15,276 bases of DNA from Lachnospiraceae bacterium UBA3802 (lineage in GTDB: Bacteria > Bacillota > Clostridia > Lachnospirales > Lachnospiraceae): the NCBI GenBank assembly GCA_002369155.1, contig DFEM01000013.1, positions 1 through 15,276 on the forward strand, read 5' to 3'. Both the position numbers and the translations under genes were made by a program. The notes beneath the pieces are model-generated. The model saw nothing but the letters and a program-made list of their open reading frames with translations, was not told the DNA's origin and did no database searches. How positions within the stretch are numbered: the stretch's first letter is position 1; each line of letters opens with the position of its first letter. Shown piece by piece: positions 7,357 through 15,018 of this stretch.

Positions 7357-10164
7357 TTATTTGGGTTCTTTTCCAAATACGATGTTTCCGCCTGTTTTAA
7401 TCACTACTCCGTCAGCATTTTTATAAGAATAGTCATTTGAAATGTTGATATTGCTCCAATCCGAAGGATGAAGAGCAAAACTTAATGTAAACGTATCTCC
7501 CTTTTTAAGAGAATATGAATCTTTTATCGTGATTACACATTTCTTGTCGCAATCCGTACCGCTTGCATCCGATATTGCACCGGATACGCTGCTTAATGCG
7601 GTGTATGTTCCGTCCTTGGCATTTACCGCCGAATGGTAATTGTCAAAAGTAAACGAAGATTTATTATCTGCCGTAAAATAATAAGTTATATCCGTTTTGG
7701 ATAAGTCAATCGTCTCATCGGAATTGTTGGTTATCTCTATCGTTCCCGAAACACTGCTCTTACCGTCTCCGGTATAATCGATCTTAACTTTTACCTTGTC
7801 GTTGCCCGAATCCACACTCGAGGGTGAAACCGTGTTATTATTGTTATTGTTATTGTTATTATTATTGTTGTTATTATTGTTGTTGGAGTTCGAGGAATTA
7901 TTTCCGTTCTTATCATTTGAAGCGCCGCCGTTTGCATTTACCACAGACTCTCCCGCTTTGTCTCCGCTTGGAGGTGTCGTTCCGAACACAAGAACTCCGT
8001 TTTCGTAAACAGCCATATTGGTGGCAAGCGTTGCGTTTCCGCTTGCGAGGCCCTCAAATGAAGGGTCGTTTGAATCATCCCATACTCCTTTGGTATTTCT
8101 GATTCTCACCTGTATCTCTTTTTTATACTCAGACTGACCGCCGGGATACAAAGATTTGTCGTCAAATACTATCGATACATAATAAATGTTTTTGGCTTCA
8201 TCCCATACCTTAAGTCCCTCGCAGCTTCCTGATTGCATATAATTGGTCGTAACCTCGATATCCGAAGCGCTTCCTCCGGCTTTGACAACCTCCGAAAGAT
8301 CCACGAAATATCTTAATTCAATGCTTTCGGGAACTCTTGCCGGCCAGCCTGTAATATTATATACAAAAGCTTTGACTTCTATAAAATCGTCTCCGGTAAC
8401 ATTTATTGCTCCGTCTGCATATATCTCAAGTCCGGGTGTTTCAACCGCACCGAAATCTTTAATTGTCTGTCCTTTGTATTTTGAATAAAGATGTGCAAGA
8501 AGTCCCGTAAAGCCCGCATTATAATCGCATGCAACTTCATTTACGGTATAATCGCTGACCGTATCGTTATAACCGTCCGATGCATCCGGGCCTCCTACAA
8601 GAGCACCGTATAATATGTGTCTTGCAGCAGCAGGCTCATTCATATTGTCGCAATATGAACCCTGAGCGGTTCTGTGATGCGGGTTTTTGGGATAATCCTT
8701 ACCGAATCCTATCTCAAACGATCTTCCTGTATCTCCGAGAGCATATCCTGCCTGTGAAAGAGCAAAATCCTCATAAATCTTTTTCTTTTCGGGAGAACAT
8801 CCGTCCCACTCTGCATATATCGATGCAATATAACCGGTCGTGGTGGCATATCTTAAAGAGCCCCATGAATCAAGCCATGCCAGTCCTTTTGGTGTATAAG
8901 TAATCTTTTCACCGTTGTATCCTACACTCCACCAGTCAAGATGTTTTTCCAGGTCGGTTTGATACATTGTATCGTCGGTGTTTTTAGCCAAAAGCAAAGC
9001 CGCACCGATATGAACGTCATCCCAGCACATTGCCCATTTATGATTTCTGTCCGCTTTGGAATAGTCTTCTTTGGCATTGGTCAAATACGTCTCATCACCT
9101 GTCGCCATGTAAAGCCATACACCGGACCAGGCAAGTTCGTCGTTATAACCGCTCCAAGAATTATAAAAGCCGTTGGCCGCAGTATATCCGGCATCAGACT
9201 TTGTGTCTCTTGCGAACTTATAAAGGCTCTTTGCATGCTTTAAGCATAAATCGCTGTATTCTTTATCAGTATCCTTAAATACTATCGAGCATGCCGCAAG
9301 CGATGCTGCAGTTTCTCCGCAGACGGCAGAGCCGGGGTTTTGTCTGGTGACGCAATATGAAGGTCTCTCCATTTTTACATCAACGACTTCGGCACTTCCC
9401 CAGAAGGAATGGTCTTTGTTTCCGTCTCCGACCTGATAATAATAAACTTCATCCGAAGGATGACATTTAATAAAATAATCATTTGCCCATTTAATGTTTG
9501 ATAATGCATATTCAAGCTGACCTGATTCTTCGTATGCATCTTTGTCCTCATATACGGACCAGGCAAGCATTGATGCGGTATACGCCATCGGAAGATTGAA
9601 TTTTACATTATCTCCGGCGTCAAACCAGCCGCCCGATAAATCAAGTCCCGCATCGGAACCGTCATTTAAGCAGGAATCTCCTCTCCAGTTGCATCTTACT
9701 TCTTCGGGTAAATCTCCCGACCTTTGCAATTCGTAAAACAGAAGTGATTTCTGAAGAGCCTCTCCGTAATTGTACTTTCCCGTACCTTTGGTGCCCTCAT
9801 AACCGCTTCCTTCCTGCGATAATTTACCGGTATTTAAAATAGAATTAACCGGAGAGTTTGCGGATTTTCCGTTTTCCTCCCCGGATTTTTCATCATCTTC
9901 GGTCAACAAAGCAGATGTGTCCGTGTTATCGGACACATCATTTATATCTTTGTTATCACCGTTATCGGATCCTGTTTTATTTGTTTCCACTCCGGCAACT
10001 TCAACACCCAAAGCATTGTTTTTCTTTTTTTCGGTAACGGCAATTCCTATAATCAGTGCAGCCACCGCCACGATAATAAAAGCTCCGACCGGAATTGCAA
10101 TGAGGAAAAACTCTTTTATGCTCTTCCTGTTTTCCTCTAATTCGTTATCATTGTTCTTTTTCAT
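7357..10164 (-). CDS. Membrane-anchored GH9 endoglucanase with CBM3c and C-terminal CBM3
   Basis: 935 residues from ATG 10164. A cytoplasmic N-terminus and one helix (about 19-42) anchor it outside the cell, with an acidic Asn/Asp/Gly linker to about 130. The GH9 domain (about 131-565) shows GGWFDAGDNVKFNLPMAY with catalytic-base aspartates 182 and 185, the PHHR signature (about 495-498), and YTVNEVACDYNAGF with acid Glu543. A CBM3c follows (about 577-730, NITGWPARVPESIELRYFVD), the usual partner that makes GH9 enzymes processive. Then come a 17-Asn linker (761-777) and a second CBM3 (791-935) keeping the SDWSN tryptophan of cellulose-binding members. It hydrolyses beta-1,4-glucan. The start overlaps the sensor gene by 17 bases and has GAAGGA upstream; an in-frame ATG at 10209 lacks a binding site. 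No sortase motif, S-layer domain or dockerin. Confidence 0.95.
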   Translation of the reverse strand: MKKNNDNELEENRKSIKEFFLIAIPVGAFIIVAVAALIIGIAVTEKKKNNALGVEVAGVETNKTGSDNGDNKDINDVSDNTDTSALLTEDDEKSGEENGKSANSPVNSILNTGKLSQEGSGYEGTKGTGKYNYGEALQKSLLFYELQRSGDLPEEVRCNWRGDSCLNDGSDAGLDLSGGWFDAGDNVKFNLPMAYTASMLAWSVYEDKDAYEESGQLEYALSNIKWANDYFIKCHPSDEVYYYQVGDGNKDHSFWGSAEVVDVKMERPSYCVTRQNPGSAVCGETAASLAACSIVFKDTDKEYSDLCLKHAKSLYKFARDTKSDAGYTAANGFYNSWSGYNDELAWSGVWLYMATGDETYLTNAKEDYSKADRNHKWAMCWDDVHIGAALLLAKNTDDTMYQTDLEKHLDWWSVGYNGEKITYTPKGLAWLDSWGSLRYATTTGYIASIYAEWDGCSPEKKKIYEDFALSQAGYALGDTGRSFEIGFGKDYPKNPHHRTAQGSYCDNMNEPAAARHILYGALVGGPDASDGYNDTVSDYTVNEVACDYNAGFTGLLAHLYSKYKGQTIKDFGAVETPGLEIYADGAINVTGDDFIEVKAFVYNITGWPARVPESIELRYFVDLSEVVKAGGSASDIEVTTNYMQSGSCEGLKVWDEAKNIYYVSIVFDDKSLYPGGQSEYKKEIQVRIRNTKGVWDDSNDPSFEGLASGNATLATNMAVYENGVLVFGTTPPSGDKAGESVVNANGGASNDKNGNNSSNSNNNNNNNNNNNNNNNNNTVSPSSVDSGNDKVKVKIDYTGDGKSSVSGTIEITNNSDETIDLSKTDITYYFTADNKSSFTFDNYHSAVNAKDGTYTALSSVSGAISDASGTDCDKKCVITIKDSYSLKKGDTFTLSFALHPSDWSNINISNDYSYKNADGVVIKTGGNIVFGKEPK
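7834..7884 (-). repeat. Poly-asparagine codon tract (17 codons)
   Basis: Seventeen consecutive AAT/AAC codons in mixed order encode an uninterrupted Asn run between the two CBM3 modules of the cellulase. Because the two codons alternate irregularly, it is not a simple trinucleotide array, yet it stays prone to slippage. It acts as a flexible linker. Confidence 0.9.
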
Positions 10165-13100
10165 CACCGACGTCTTCCTTCTTTTCTTCTTTTTGAGGTT
10201 TCTCGTCATATTTAAGACGAATATTGTTTATATCATCCATGGAACCGCCTCCGTTATCATCGGCGTCCATCTTGATCTCTCCTTTTTCCACAAGTCTTAA
10301 GAATGCTTCAACCACATCTTCGGTTAACTGTGTTCCTGCCACTTCTTTGATGATTGAAACCACCTTTTCGAAATTCATACGTTTTCTGTAAGGTCGATTG
10401 GAATACATTGCATCGAATGTATCCGCAACAGCAATAATCTGTGCAACTCTGGGTATTCCATCACCGACAAGTCCTTTGGGATAACCTTTTCCGTCAGGTC
10501 TTTCATGATGGAATCTGGCACCGATGGCAAGTTCCGGCATGATACTGATATCTTTAAGCACGTTATATCCCTTGGTGGAATGGGATTTGATAAGCGTAAA
10601 TTCTTCTTCTGTAAGTTTGCCGGCCTTGTTTAATACTTCAGGCTTTATGCCGATTTTGCCTATATCATGCAAAAGTGCGATGTTGTAATAATTTTCCACA
10701 GTGTCTTCATCGTAGCCGAGTTCCTTGGTAAGCAATGCTGTATACTCAGCCACACGGATGGAATGACCTTTGGTATACTGGTCTTTCATATCGATGGTTC
10801 TCGCAAATGCTTCTGTCATCTCACGAATAAAGAGCTTTGTTTCCTGTTGTTTCTTTAAAAGACTCTTTGTCTTTTTGCTGACAACAAGGACTATAATTTC
10901 ATATAAAAGCAATCCGAACACTATTGCAAGGAACGCATAAAACAGAAACGTTTCGTAAAAAGCTTTTTGCTTAACTATGGTTACGGACATTTCGTTATGG
11001 CCGTTGCCCGTAGAATCATCCAGTTTCATGACGAAATTATAGGTTTTTCCGCGAAGGTTGGTATATTCTACCGGCTCCAGATCTGTTCTGTTGACCGTTT
11101 TGGCTTCTTTGTCGAAACCATCAAGATAGTAAGTTACTTTGGGATTCATCAAAGAGTAAGTATAAACAAATCCGTAAATGGTAACTCTCTTGGTGGCCGC
11201 AGAGACATTAAAAACTCCGCTTGAATCCGGATATATCATCTTTCCGTCTGCTTCTATGTAAGGCACTGCCATTTTTATAACCTGAACATCACCGAACGAT
11301 TCATTGATATTTACTTTTGCAACGCCTGTTGATCCGGCAATATACAAATCTCCCTCGTCAGTCAAATCACTGTAGGAGTTTGCAGTGGACACACACGGCA
11401 AACCGTTTGACACGCTGTAATAAACCGTATTGATTTCTTCATTGGCAATAAGTTCATCGGCATTGACGACATAGATACCGTTGCTGCTTAATACCCACAT
11501 TTCCCCTTTATCGTTTTCATAAAGATCGAAGTTATTCGAATACGGGAAATTCTTAATGGTAACAACCTCGTAATCCTCTGTCATATAACTGAGCGAATTA
11601 CTTGTAACTATCCAATATATTCTTCTGGCATCATCTCTTTTTATTCTCATAACCACCATTGAAGAAAGGCCTTCTTTTAATCCTATACCTTCAATGTTGT
11701 TGTTTCTTACAATGTATATACCGCCGCCGTCGGTACCGAGAAGCACTTCGCCTTTGAATCCCTGTGTAGATGTCAAAACCTCGGGATTACCGAGACCTGA
11801 AGCGGAGGTTATAACATCGGTAATGCCTTTTTTCTTGTCTATCATCGCAAGGCCTTCGGAGCAGGCTGCAAAAACATATCCTTGCTCGGGAGCTTCGTAA
11901 ACCGCTCTGACTTTGTTTGAAGGAAGGCCGTTGCTTTGGCTGTAACTTCTGATATTTCCGTCATCAAAACAAAGAAGTCCCATCTCACTGTATGTTGAGA
12001 TCCAAAGAATATCTTCGCTGTCTCTTATAATCGATCTTATTCTGATTCCTTCCAAAAGGTCGATAAGGTCGGTATAACCGTTATATTTTTCAGGCAAATC
12101 AACTTTCTGCTTGAGCGCAATCCTGCTTACTTTGTCTCCGCCTTCAAGTGCAATAAGACCTGTATCCGTACCCAAAAGCAAATAAGATTTATATCTGCAG
12201 GTTGTATTTACTACTTCTTCTTCCAAACCGTATTTTGCAAAAATGTCAGTGAAACGGTTTCTGACGACTTTCTGAACGCCCTGTCTGGATGACGCAAACC
12301 AAAGATTGCCTTCATAATCCGTAAGCATCTGGTCAATGGAATTGTTCATGGGAAGATTATAGATGGGTCTGAATCCTGCCTCATCACGCATTCCTATACC
12401 GTTATCTGCACAAATCCATAATTTACCGTCAACATACTCCATAGAATTGATTTTCTTTAAGGAACCCACGGATATTTCTTTGGCATTTTTCATGCCTTCA
12501 AATAAATCTCCGTAATAGATTTCCGAATTATCGGTACCTATGTATATATGTCCGGGATTCTTGGAATCGGGTAAGATGCAATTGGCATCCTGAATGCCGA
12601 ATCTCGTCATATCATAATATCCCGTAACCTTACAGTTTTCGATTGTAAATACATTTCCCTCCTGGGTAATTCCATAGATAATTCCGGTATTATTGTCGGT
12701 TCTCAACTCATGAATATACGCATCGTTAAGAGCAGGCGCATCGAGCTTGTAAAGATTCTGATATTCGTCTATTACATTGATTCCGTGTGTGGTTGCAATG
12801 ATAATATTGCCGGCTTCATCTTCGGTAATACTTCTGATGGATAAAGACTGAGAGCCGGATTCATCTTTAAAAATCTTAATCTCTCCTTTTTCCATCACTG
12901 CCGTTCCACTGTCGTTTGAACCAATCCAAAGACGGTTTTGGCTGTCAACATAAAGAGCCGTAACACTGGCTATTCCTGTTGATGAATCTATTCTCTCAAA
13001 TGTATTGCCGTCGTATCTTATAAGACCGCTGTAACTTCCTATCCAAATGAATCCTTCTTCTGTTTCCGCTATTGCATTGGCTTCCGAAGTGGGAAGTCCG

Positions 13101-13357
13101 TTGCTGTTATTGTAAAGAAATGCGGAATAGCCTTCATTCTGACCCGTAAAATCAATATTAACCTTGTCGTTATCCGCACCCGTAATAGTTTCCGCATGCA
13201 CATAATCGCCAAGGAAAATCACGCCCGCTCCCGCTAAAGAAACAGTTAAAACAAATAAAAGGACAAGGCTGAAAATTCTTCCGGCCCGTCCTTTTTTATT
13301 TTTGTTGAAAAATTCAAATAAATTCAAGTTGTTTAAAGCATTATCATATCTTCCCAT
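10148..13357 (-). CDS. Membrane sensor: propeller repeats, Y_Y_Y domain and HD-GYP output
   Basis: 1069 residues; ATG at 13357 follows GAGGGG. One helix near 28-50 is followed by a large extracellular part with two-component-regulator propeller repeats (GLPTSEANAIAETEEGFIWI at 87-106, then blades with LWIGS/LWIST/MWVLS cores to about 690) and a Y_Y_Y-type domain (about 720-795, VTYYLDGFD). A second helix (803-827) and a short coiled segment lead to a cytoplasmic HD-GYP domain: H865, HDIGK (897-901), HHERPDGKGYP (950-960), all metal-site and GYP residues kept, so an active c-di-GMP phosphodiesterase is expected. The tail is Lys/Glu-rich. Propeller/Y_Y_Y ectodomains occur in polysaccharide-sensing hybrid regulators of Bacteroidetes. 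The 3' end overlaps the GH9 gene, so a role in sensing cellulose breakdown is a reasonable inference; the ligand is unproven. Confidence 0.93.
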   Translation of the reverse strand: MGRYDNALNNLNLFEFFNKNKKGRAGRIFSLVLLFVLTVSLAGAGVIFLGDYVHAETITGADNDKVNIDFTGQNEGYSAFLYNNSNGLPTSEANAIAETEEGFIWIGSYSGLIRYDGNTFERIDSSTGIASVTALYVDSQNRLWIGSNDSGTAVMEKGEIKIFKDESGSQSLSIRSITEDEAGNIIIATTHGINVIDEYQNLYKLDAPALNDAYIHELRTDNNTGIIYGITQEGNVFTIENCKVTGYYDMTRFGIQDANCILPDSKNPGHIYIGTDNSEIYYGDLFEGMKNAKEISVGSLKKINSMEYVDGKLWICADNGIGMRDEAGFRPIYNLPMNNSIDQMLTDYEGNLWFASSRQGVQKVVRNRFTDIFAKYGLEEEVVNTTCRYKSYLLLGTDTGLIALEGGDKVSRIALKQKVDLPEKYNGYTDLIDLLEGIRIRSIIRDSEDILWISTYSEMGLLCFDDGNIRSYSQSNGLPSNKVRAVYEAPEQGYVFAACSEGLAMIDKKKGITDVITSASGLGNPEVLTSTQGFKGEVLLGTDGGGIYIVRNNNIEGIGLKEGLSSMVVMRIKRDDARRIYWIVTSNSLSYMTEDYEVVTIKNFPYSNNFDLYENDKGEMWVLSSNGIYVVNADELIANEEINTVYYSVSNGLPCVSTANSYSDLTDEGDLYIAGSTGVAKVNINESFGDVQVIKMAVPYIEADGKMIYPDSSGVFNVSAATKRVTIYGFVYTYSLMNPKVTYYLDGFDKEAKTVNRTDLEPVEYTNLRGKTYNFVMKLDDSTGNGHNEMSVTIVKQKAFYETFLFYAFLAIVFGLLLYEIIVLVVSKKTKSLLKKQQETKLFIREMTEAFARTIDMKDQYTKGHSIRVAEYTALLTKELGYDEDTVENYYNIALLHDIGKIGIKPEVLNKAGKLTEEEFTLIKSHSTKGYNVLKDISIMPELAIGARFHHERPDGKGYPKGLVGDGIPRVAQIIAVADTFDAMYSNRPYRKRMNFEKVVSIIKEVAGTQLTEDVVEAFLRLVEKGEIKMDADDNGGGSMDDINNIRLKYDEKPQKEEKKEDVGDEKEQ

Positions 13358-13401
13358 CGCATTCCCCTCACGATAGATGAAATCTACTCAATCAAATTAA
13401 T

Positions 13402-13430
13402 ATTTTATCATATTATGGGTATTATTTCAA
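13402..13430 (-). promoter_or_regulatory. Sigma-A-type promoter for the sensor/cellulase operon
   Basis: On the minus strand, TTGAAA (13430-13425), 17-bp spacer, TAAAAT (13407-13402), about 45 bases before the sensor start codon. It lies in the 111-base gap after the HAD gene, the only such gap upstream of this operon. Confidence 0.6.
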
Positions 13431-13468
13431 ACTTAAGGACACTTTTGGGATGTATAAAAATACTTATT

Positions 13469-14122
13469 TTAAACCAATCCTTCGAAGTAATCTTTCACTT
13501 TAAGCAAATCTTTAAAAATCCTGTGGCACAAAGCACTGATTTCCTCGTTCGGTTCCAGCATATCCGGCACCATCACGGGAAACGCATTTGCCGCATGTGC
13601 TGCCTTTATTCCGTTAAAAGAATCCTCGATGATATACGCTTCTTTTGCATCAATTTGCAGTTTTTCGGCTGCCTGAAGAAAAATTTCGGGGTTGGGTTTT
13701 GAATTATTAACCATATCGCCGCCGACAACAACGTCAAAATACTTAAGGATATCCGCATCCCTTAACTGATTTGTCACCGTCTCAACTCTTGTCGAAGAAG
13801 CCAAAGCCGTCTTGACATTATTCGCCTTTAAGAAGGATAAAAGTTCTTTAACTCCCGGCTTCATCGGAAGTCTTCCTCCGTCATACCTTGAATGATATTC
13901 CAAGGAAATTTTTTTCTTAAATTCCGCATACGGGAATCTGTCCCCGTACGTTTTCGTAAAAAGATCGTCTGTCGCCTTATCATTCAATCCGATACATTTA
14001 AGCATCAGCTCTTCAATGCCCGGAATGTCGTTTTCTTTGGCTATCTCAAGCCAAAGGTCACAAATAACTCTTTCGGAATCAAAAATGACTCCGTCCATGT
14101 CAAAAATAACTGCTTTTATCAT
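13469..14122 (-). CDS. HAD-family hydrolase, beta-phosphoglucomutase-like subgroup
   Basis: 217 residues. All four HAD motifs are visible: FDMDG with nucleophile D8 and D10, ALASST (106-111) with Ser109/Ser110, Lys142 in SKPNPEIF, and IEDSFNGIKAA (165-175) with acidic E166/D167. The alpha-helical cap lies between about 15 and 85. The DxD nucleophile motif and the SKPNPEIF and IEDS signatures fit phosphoglucomutase/phosphatase-like HADs that act on small phosphorylated sugars, but the substrate cannot be fixed from sequence. The start overlaps the stop of the phosphatase gene by one base (TAATG), with GGAGG upstream, so they form an operon. No clear terminator follows. Confidence 0.93.
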   Translation of the reverse strand: MIKAVIFDMDGVIFDSERVICDLWLEIAKENDIPGIEELMLKCIGLNDKATDDLFTKTYGDRFPYAEFKKKISLEYHSRYDGGRLPMKPGVKELLSFLKANNVKTALASSTRVETVTNQLRDADILKYFDVVVGGDMVNNSKPNPEIFLQAAEKLQIDAKEAYIIEDSFNGIKAAHAANAFPVMVPDMLEPNEEISALCHRIFKDLLKVKDYFEGLV

Positions 14123-14583
14123 TATATCCTCCGCTTAATATATTCAAGTAATCCTCTGCAGCCTTCTTCTATCTGTCTGTAAGCCGTGTCGAAATCGTCT
14201 GTATACCAGGGGTCCGCAATCTGCTTCCCGGGTGTGGACGAATAATCCATGCATAGAGATATCTTATCATCTTTTCCGCCGAAAAATCTGTCACGCATAA
14301 TACGATGATGAATATCCTCCATTGCGATTATATAATCAAACTCATCATAATCGCTTTTCCTAACCTGCCTGGCGCGATGACCGCTACAGTCAATACCGTG
14401 CCTTTTCAATTCGGCACGGGCAGGCGGATATACCGGATTGCCCAGTTCTTCCGTGGAGGTAGCCGCAGATTCAATATAAACTTTATCTGCAATCCCCTCT
14501 TTCTTAACCATATCCTTAAAAATATACTCTGCCATGGGCGAACGACAAATGTTGCCCCAGCAGACGAACAGTACTTTAATCAT
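14122..14583 (-). CDS. Low-molecular-weight protein-tyrosine phosphatase
   Basis: 153 residues from ATG 14583. The P-loop CWGNICRS (C8 to S15) supplies the Cys nucleophile and Arg14, and DPWYTDDFD (124-132) supplies the general acid Asp124, the two marks of this family. Length matches the usual 150-160 residues. An upstream in-frame ATG at 14613 would add ten residues unlike the family and has no binding site; the chosen start has only a purine-rich AGAAGAAA. It dephosphorylates phosphotyrosine proteins or small phosphoesters and overlaps the HAD gene by one base. Its first codons are repeated, in damaged form, 159 bases upstream, and the region upstream is an integration scar, so its native promoter may have been replaced. 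Confidence 0.93.
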   Translation of the reverse strand: MIKVLFVCWGNICRSPMAEYIFKDMVKKEGIADKVYIESAATSTEELGNPVYPPARAELKRHGIDCSGHRARQVRKSDYDEFDYIIAMEDIHHRIMRDRFFGGKDDKISLCMDYSSTPGKQIADPWYTDDFDTAYRQIEEGCRGLLEYIKRRI

Positions 14584-14630
14584 GCTTTGTTTTCTTCTTT
14601 CAAATAGTTTCATTTTTCGGGTTTTTATAA

Positions 14631-14649
14631 GGTATAAACGAGGTATAAA
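14631..14649 (+). repeat. GGTATAAA direct repeat pair
   Basis: GGTATAAA at 14631-14638 and 14642-14649, 11 bases apart, about one helical turn. The same octamer recurs at 14839 and 14851 on the other side of the degenerate phosphatase start. This is consistent with recombinase arm-binding sites. Confidence 0.5.
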
Positions 14650-14682
14650 AACGAATGTCCATCTGCGGAAATGCCGATGTTT

Positions 14683-14742
14683 TCAATGTTTCAAGGCTAC
14701 GCTCCAAATCCTGCCGTGGCATATGAACAGTACCTTAATCAT
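14683..14742 (-). pseudogene. Degenerate copy of the phosphatase 5' end
   Basis: ATG at 14742 opens a 19-codon frame beginning MIKVLFICHGRIW, against MIKVLFVCWGNIC in the intact gene. Thirty of the first 38 bases match the intact start at 14583-14546. Similarity ends after ATTTG, just where the P-loop arginine codon should be, and a stop follows six codons later. A plausible AGGA site lies upstream. CHG is itself a common family variant, so this is probably the start of a diverged homologue rather than a fresh duplicate. Confidence 0.65.
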
Positions 14743-14797
14743 TCTTACAAATCCTCATTTTTCCTTGATTTTACCCTGATTATTTTATATCAATTTT

Positions 14798-14828
14798 GGC
14801 ATATATTGGCATATTTTTGCATATATTT
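14798..14828 (+). repeat. Three GCATATWTT repeats at helical spacing
   Basis: GGCATATATT (14798-14807), GGCATATTTT (14808-14817) and GCATATATTT (14819-14828) follow one another at 10-11 base spacing. They lie between the recombinase remnant and the broken phosphatase start. They could be sites for an excisionase or another DNA-bending protein. Confidence 0.45.
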
Positions 14829-14838
14829 ACCGGCAAAA

Positions 14839-14874
14839 GGTATAAAATTCGGTATAAAATTAAAATTTTATACC
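14839..14874. repeat. GGTATAAAATT direct and inverted repeats (hairpin)
   Basis: GGTATAAAATT at 14839-14849 and again at 14851-14861, then after AA its exact inverse AATTTTATACC at 14864-14874. The second and third copies form an 11-bp perfect stem. It lies 18 bases past the recombinase-remnant stop. On the plus strand it is followed by TCGG and seven T, so it resembles a terminator in that direction, but no plus-strand gene precedes it. An attachment-site arm role fits better. Confidence 0.6.
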
Positions 14875-14892
14875 TCGGTTTTTTTACGTATT

Positions 14893-15018
14893 TTACACTA
14901 CATTCGTCACTCTGATGACCTCTTCTTTGGCATCTTCAAAGTTTAAATGGGTATAAATATTAAGAGTTACCCCGATATCCGAATGCCCCATCAAATACTG
15001 TAAAGCTTTAGGATTCAT
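14893..15018 (-). pseudogene. Tyrosine recombinase (phage-type integrase) C-terminal remnant
   Basis: 41 codons ending in TAA: MNPKALQYLMGHSDIGVT followed by LNIYTHLNFEDAKEEV. This is the end of the catalytic domain of integrases of conjugative elements and phages, with the conserved GH histidine and the nucleophilic tyrosine (IYTH). The whole N-terminal DNA-binding and most of the catalytic domain, including the first Arg, are missing; in-frame TAA lies three codons before the ATG. The ATG overlaps the TGA of the lipoprotein gene, so the break lies close to 15018. It cannot be active. It marks the inward end of a former integrative element. Confidence 0.85.

Larger units (their letters stand above)
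14546..15018 (-). mobile_element. Probable scar of an integrative element at the 5' end of the phosphatase gene
   Basis: This stretch, including the 309 bases without an intact gene (14584-14892), holds in minus-strand order a tyrosine-recombinase C-terminal remnant (15018-14893), an AT-rich hairpin with GGTATAAAATT repeats (14874-14839), three GCATAT repeats (14828-14798), a broken copy of the phosphatase start (14742-14683), two GGTATAAA repeats (14649-14631) and the intact phosphatase start (14583). Repeats on both sides of a core that matches a host gene are the layout of a recombinase attachment site. No other cargo remains. The core may run from 14583 to 14546 in the intact copy. Interpretation is inference; the parts are seen directly. 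Confidence 0.55.

Noticed and set aside
7796..8008. Plus-strand frame with a poly-leucine run
   Set aside because: The Leu run is the reverse reading of the poly-Asn codons in the GH9 gene; all real neighbours are on the minus strand.
10165..10209. Longer start for the GH9 gene at ATG 10209
   Set aside because: No ribosome binding site precedes it, and it would deepen the overlap with the sensor gene to 62 bases; ATG 10164 has GAAGGA upstream.
13431..13468. Terminator after the HAD gene
   Set aside because: Only a four-base GTAT/ATAC pairing is seen near 13452-13463; too weak and without G/C pairs.
14584..14613. Longer start for the phosphatase at ATG 14613
   Set aside because: The ten extra residues are unlike the family, whose members begin with the MIKVLFVC strand, and no binding site precedes the ATG.
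14620..14632. Promoter for the phosphatase gene (TATAAA on the minus strand near 14630-14625)
   Set aside because: No acceptable -35 lies 16-18 bases upstream; the match is one of many AT-rich hexamers in the repeat region.
14671..14946. Plus-strand open frame of 91 codons across the scar
   Set aside because: It crosses the recombinase remnant and the repeat array, has no binding site and resembles no protein I recognise.
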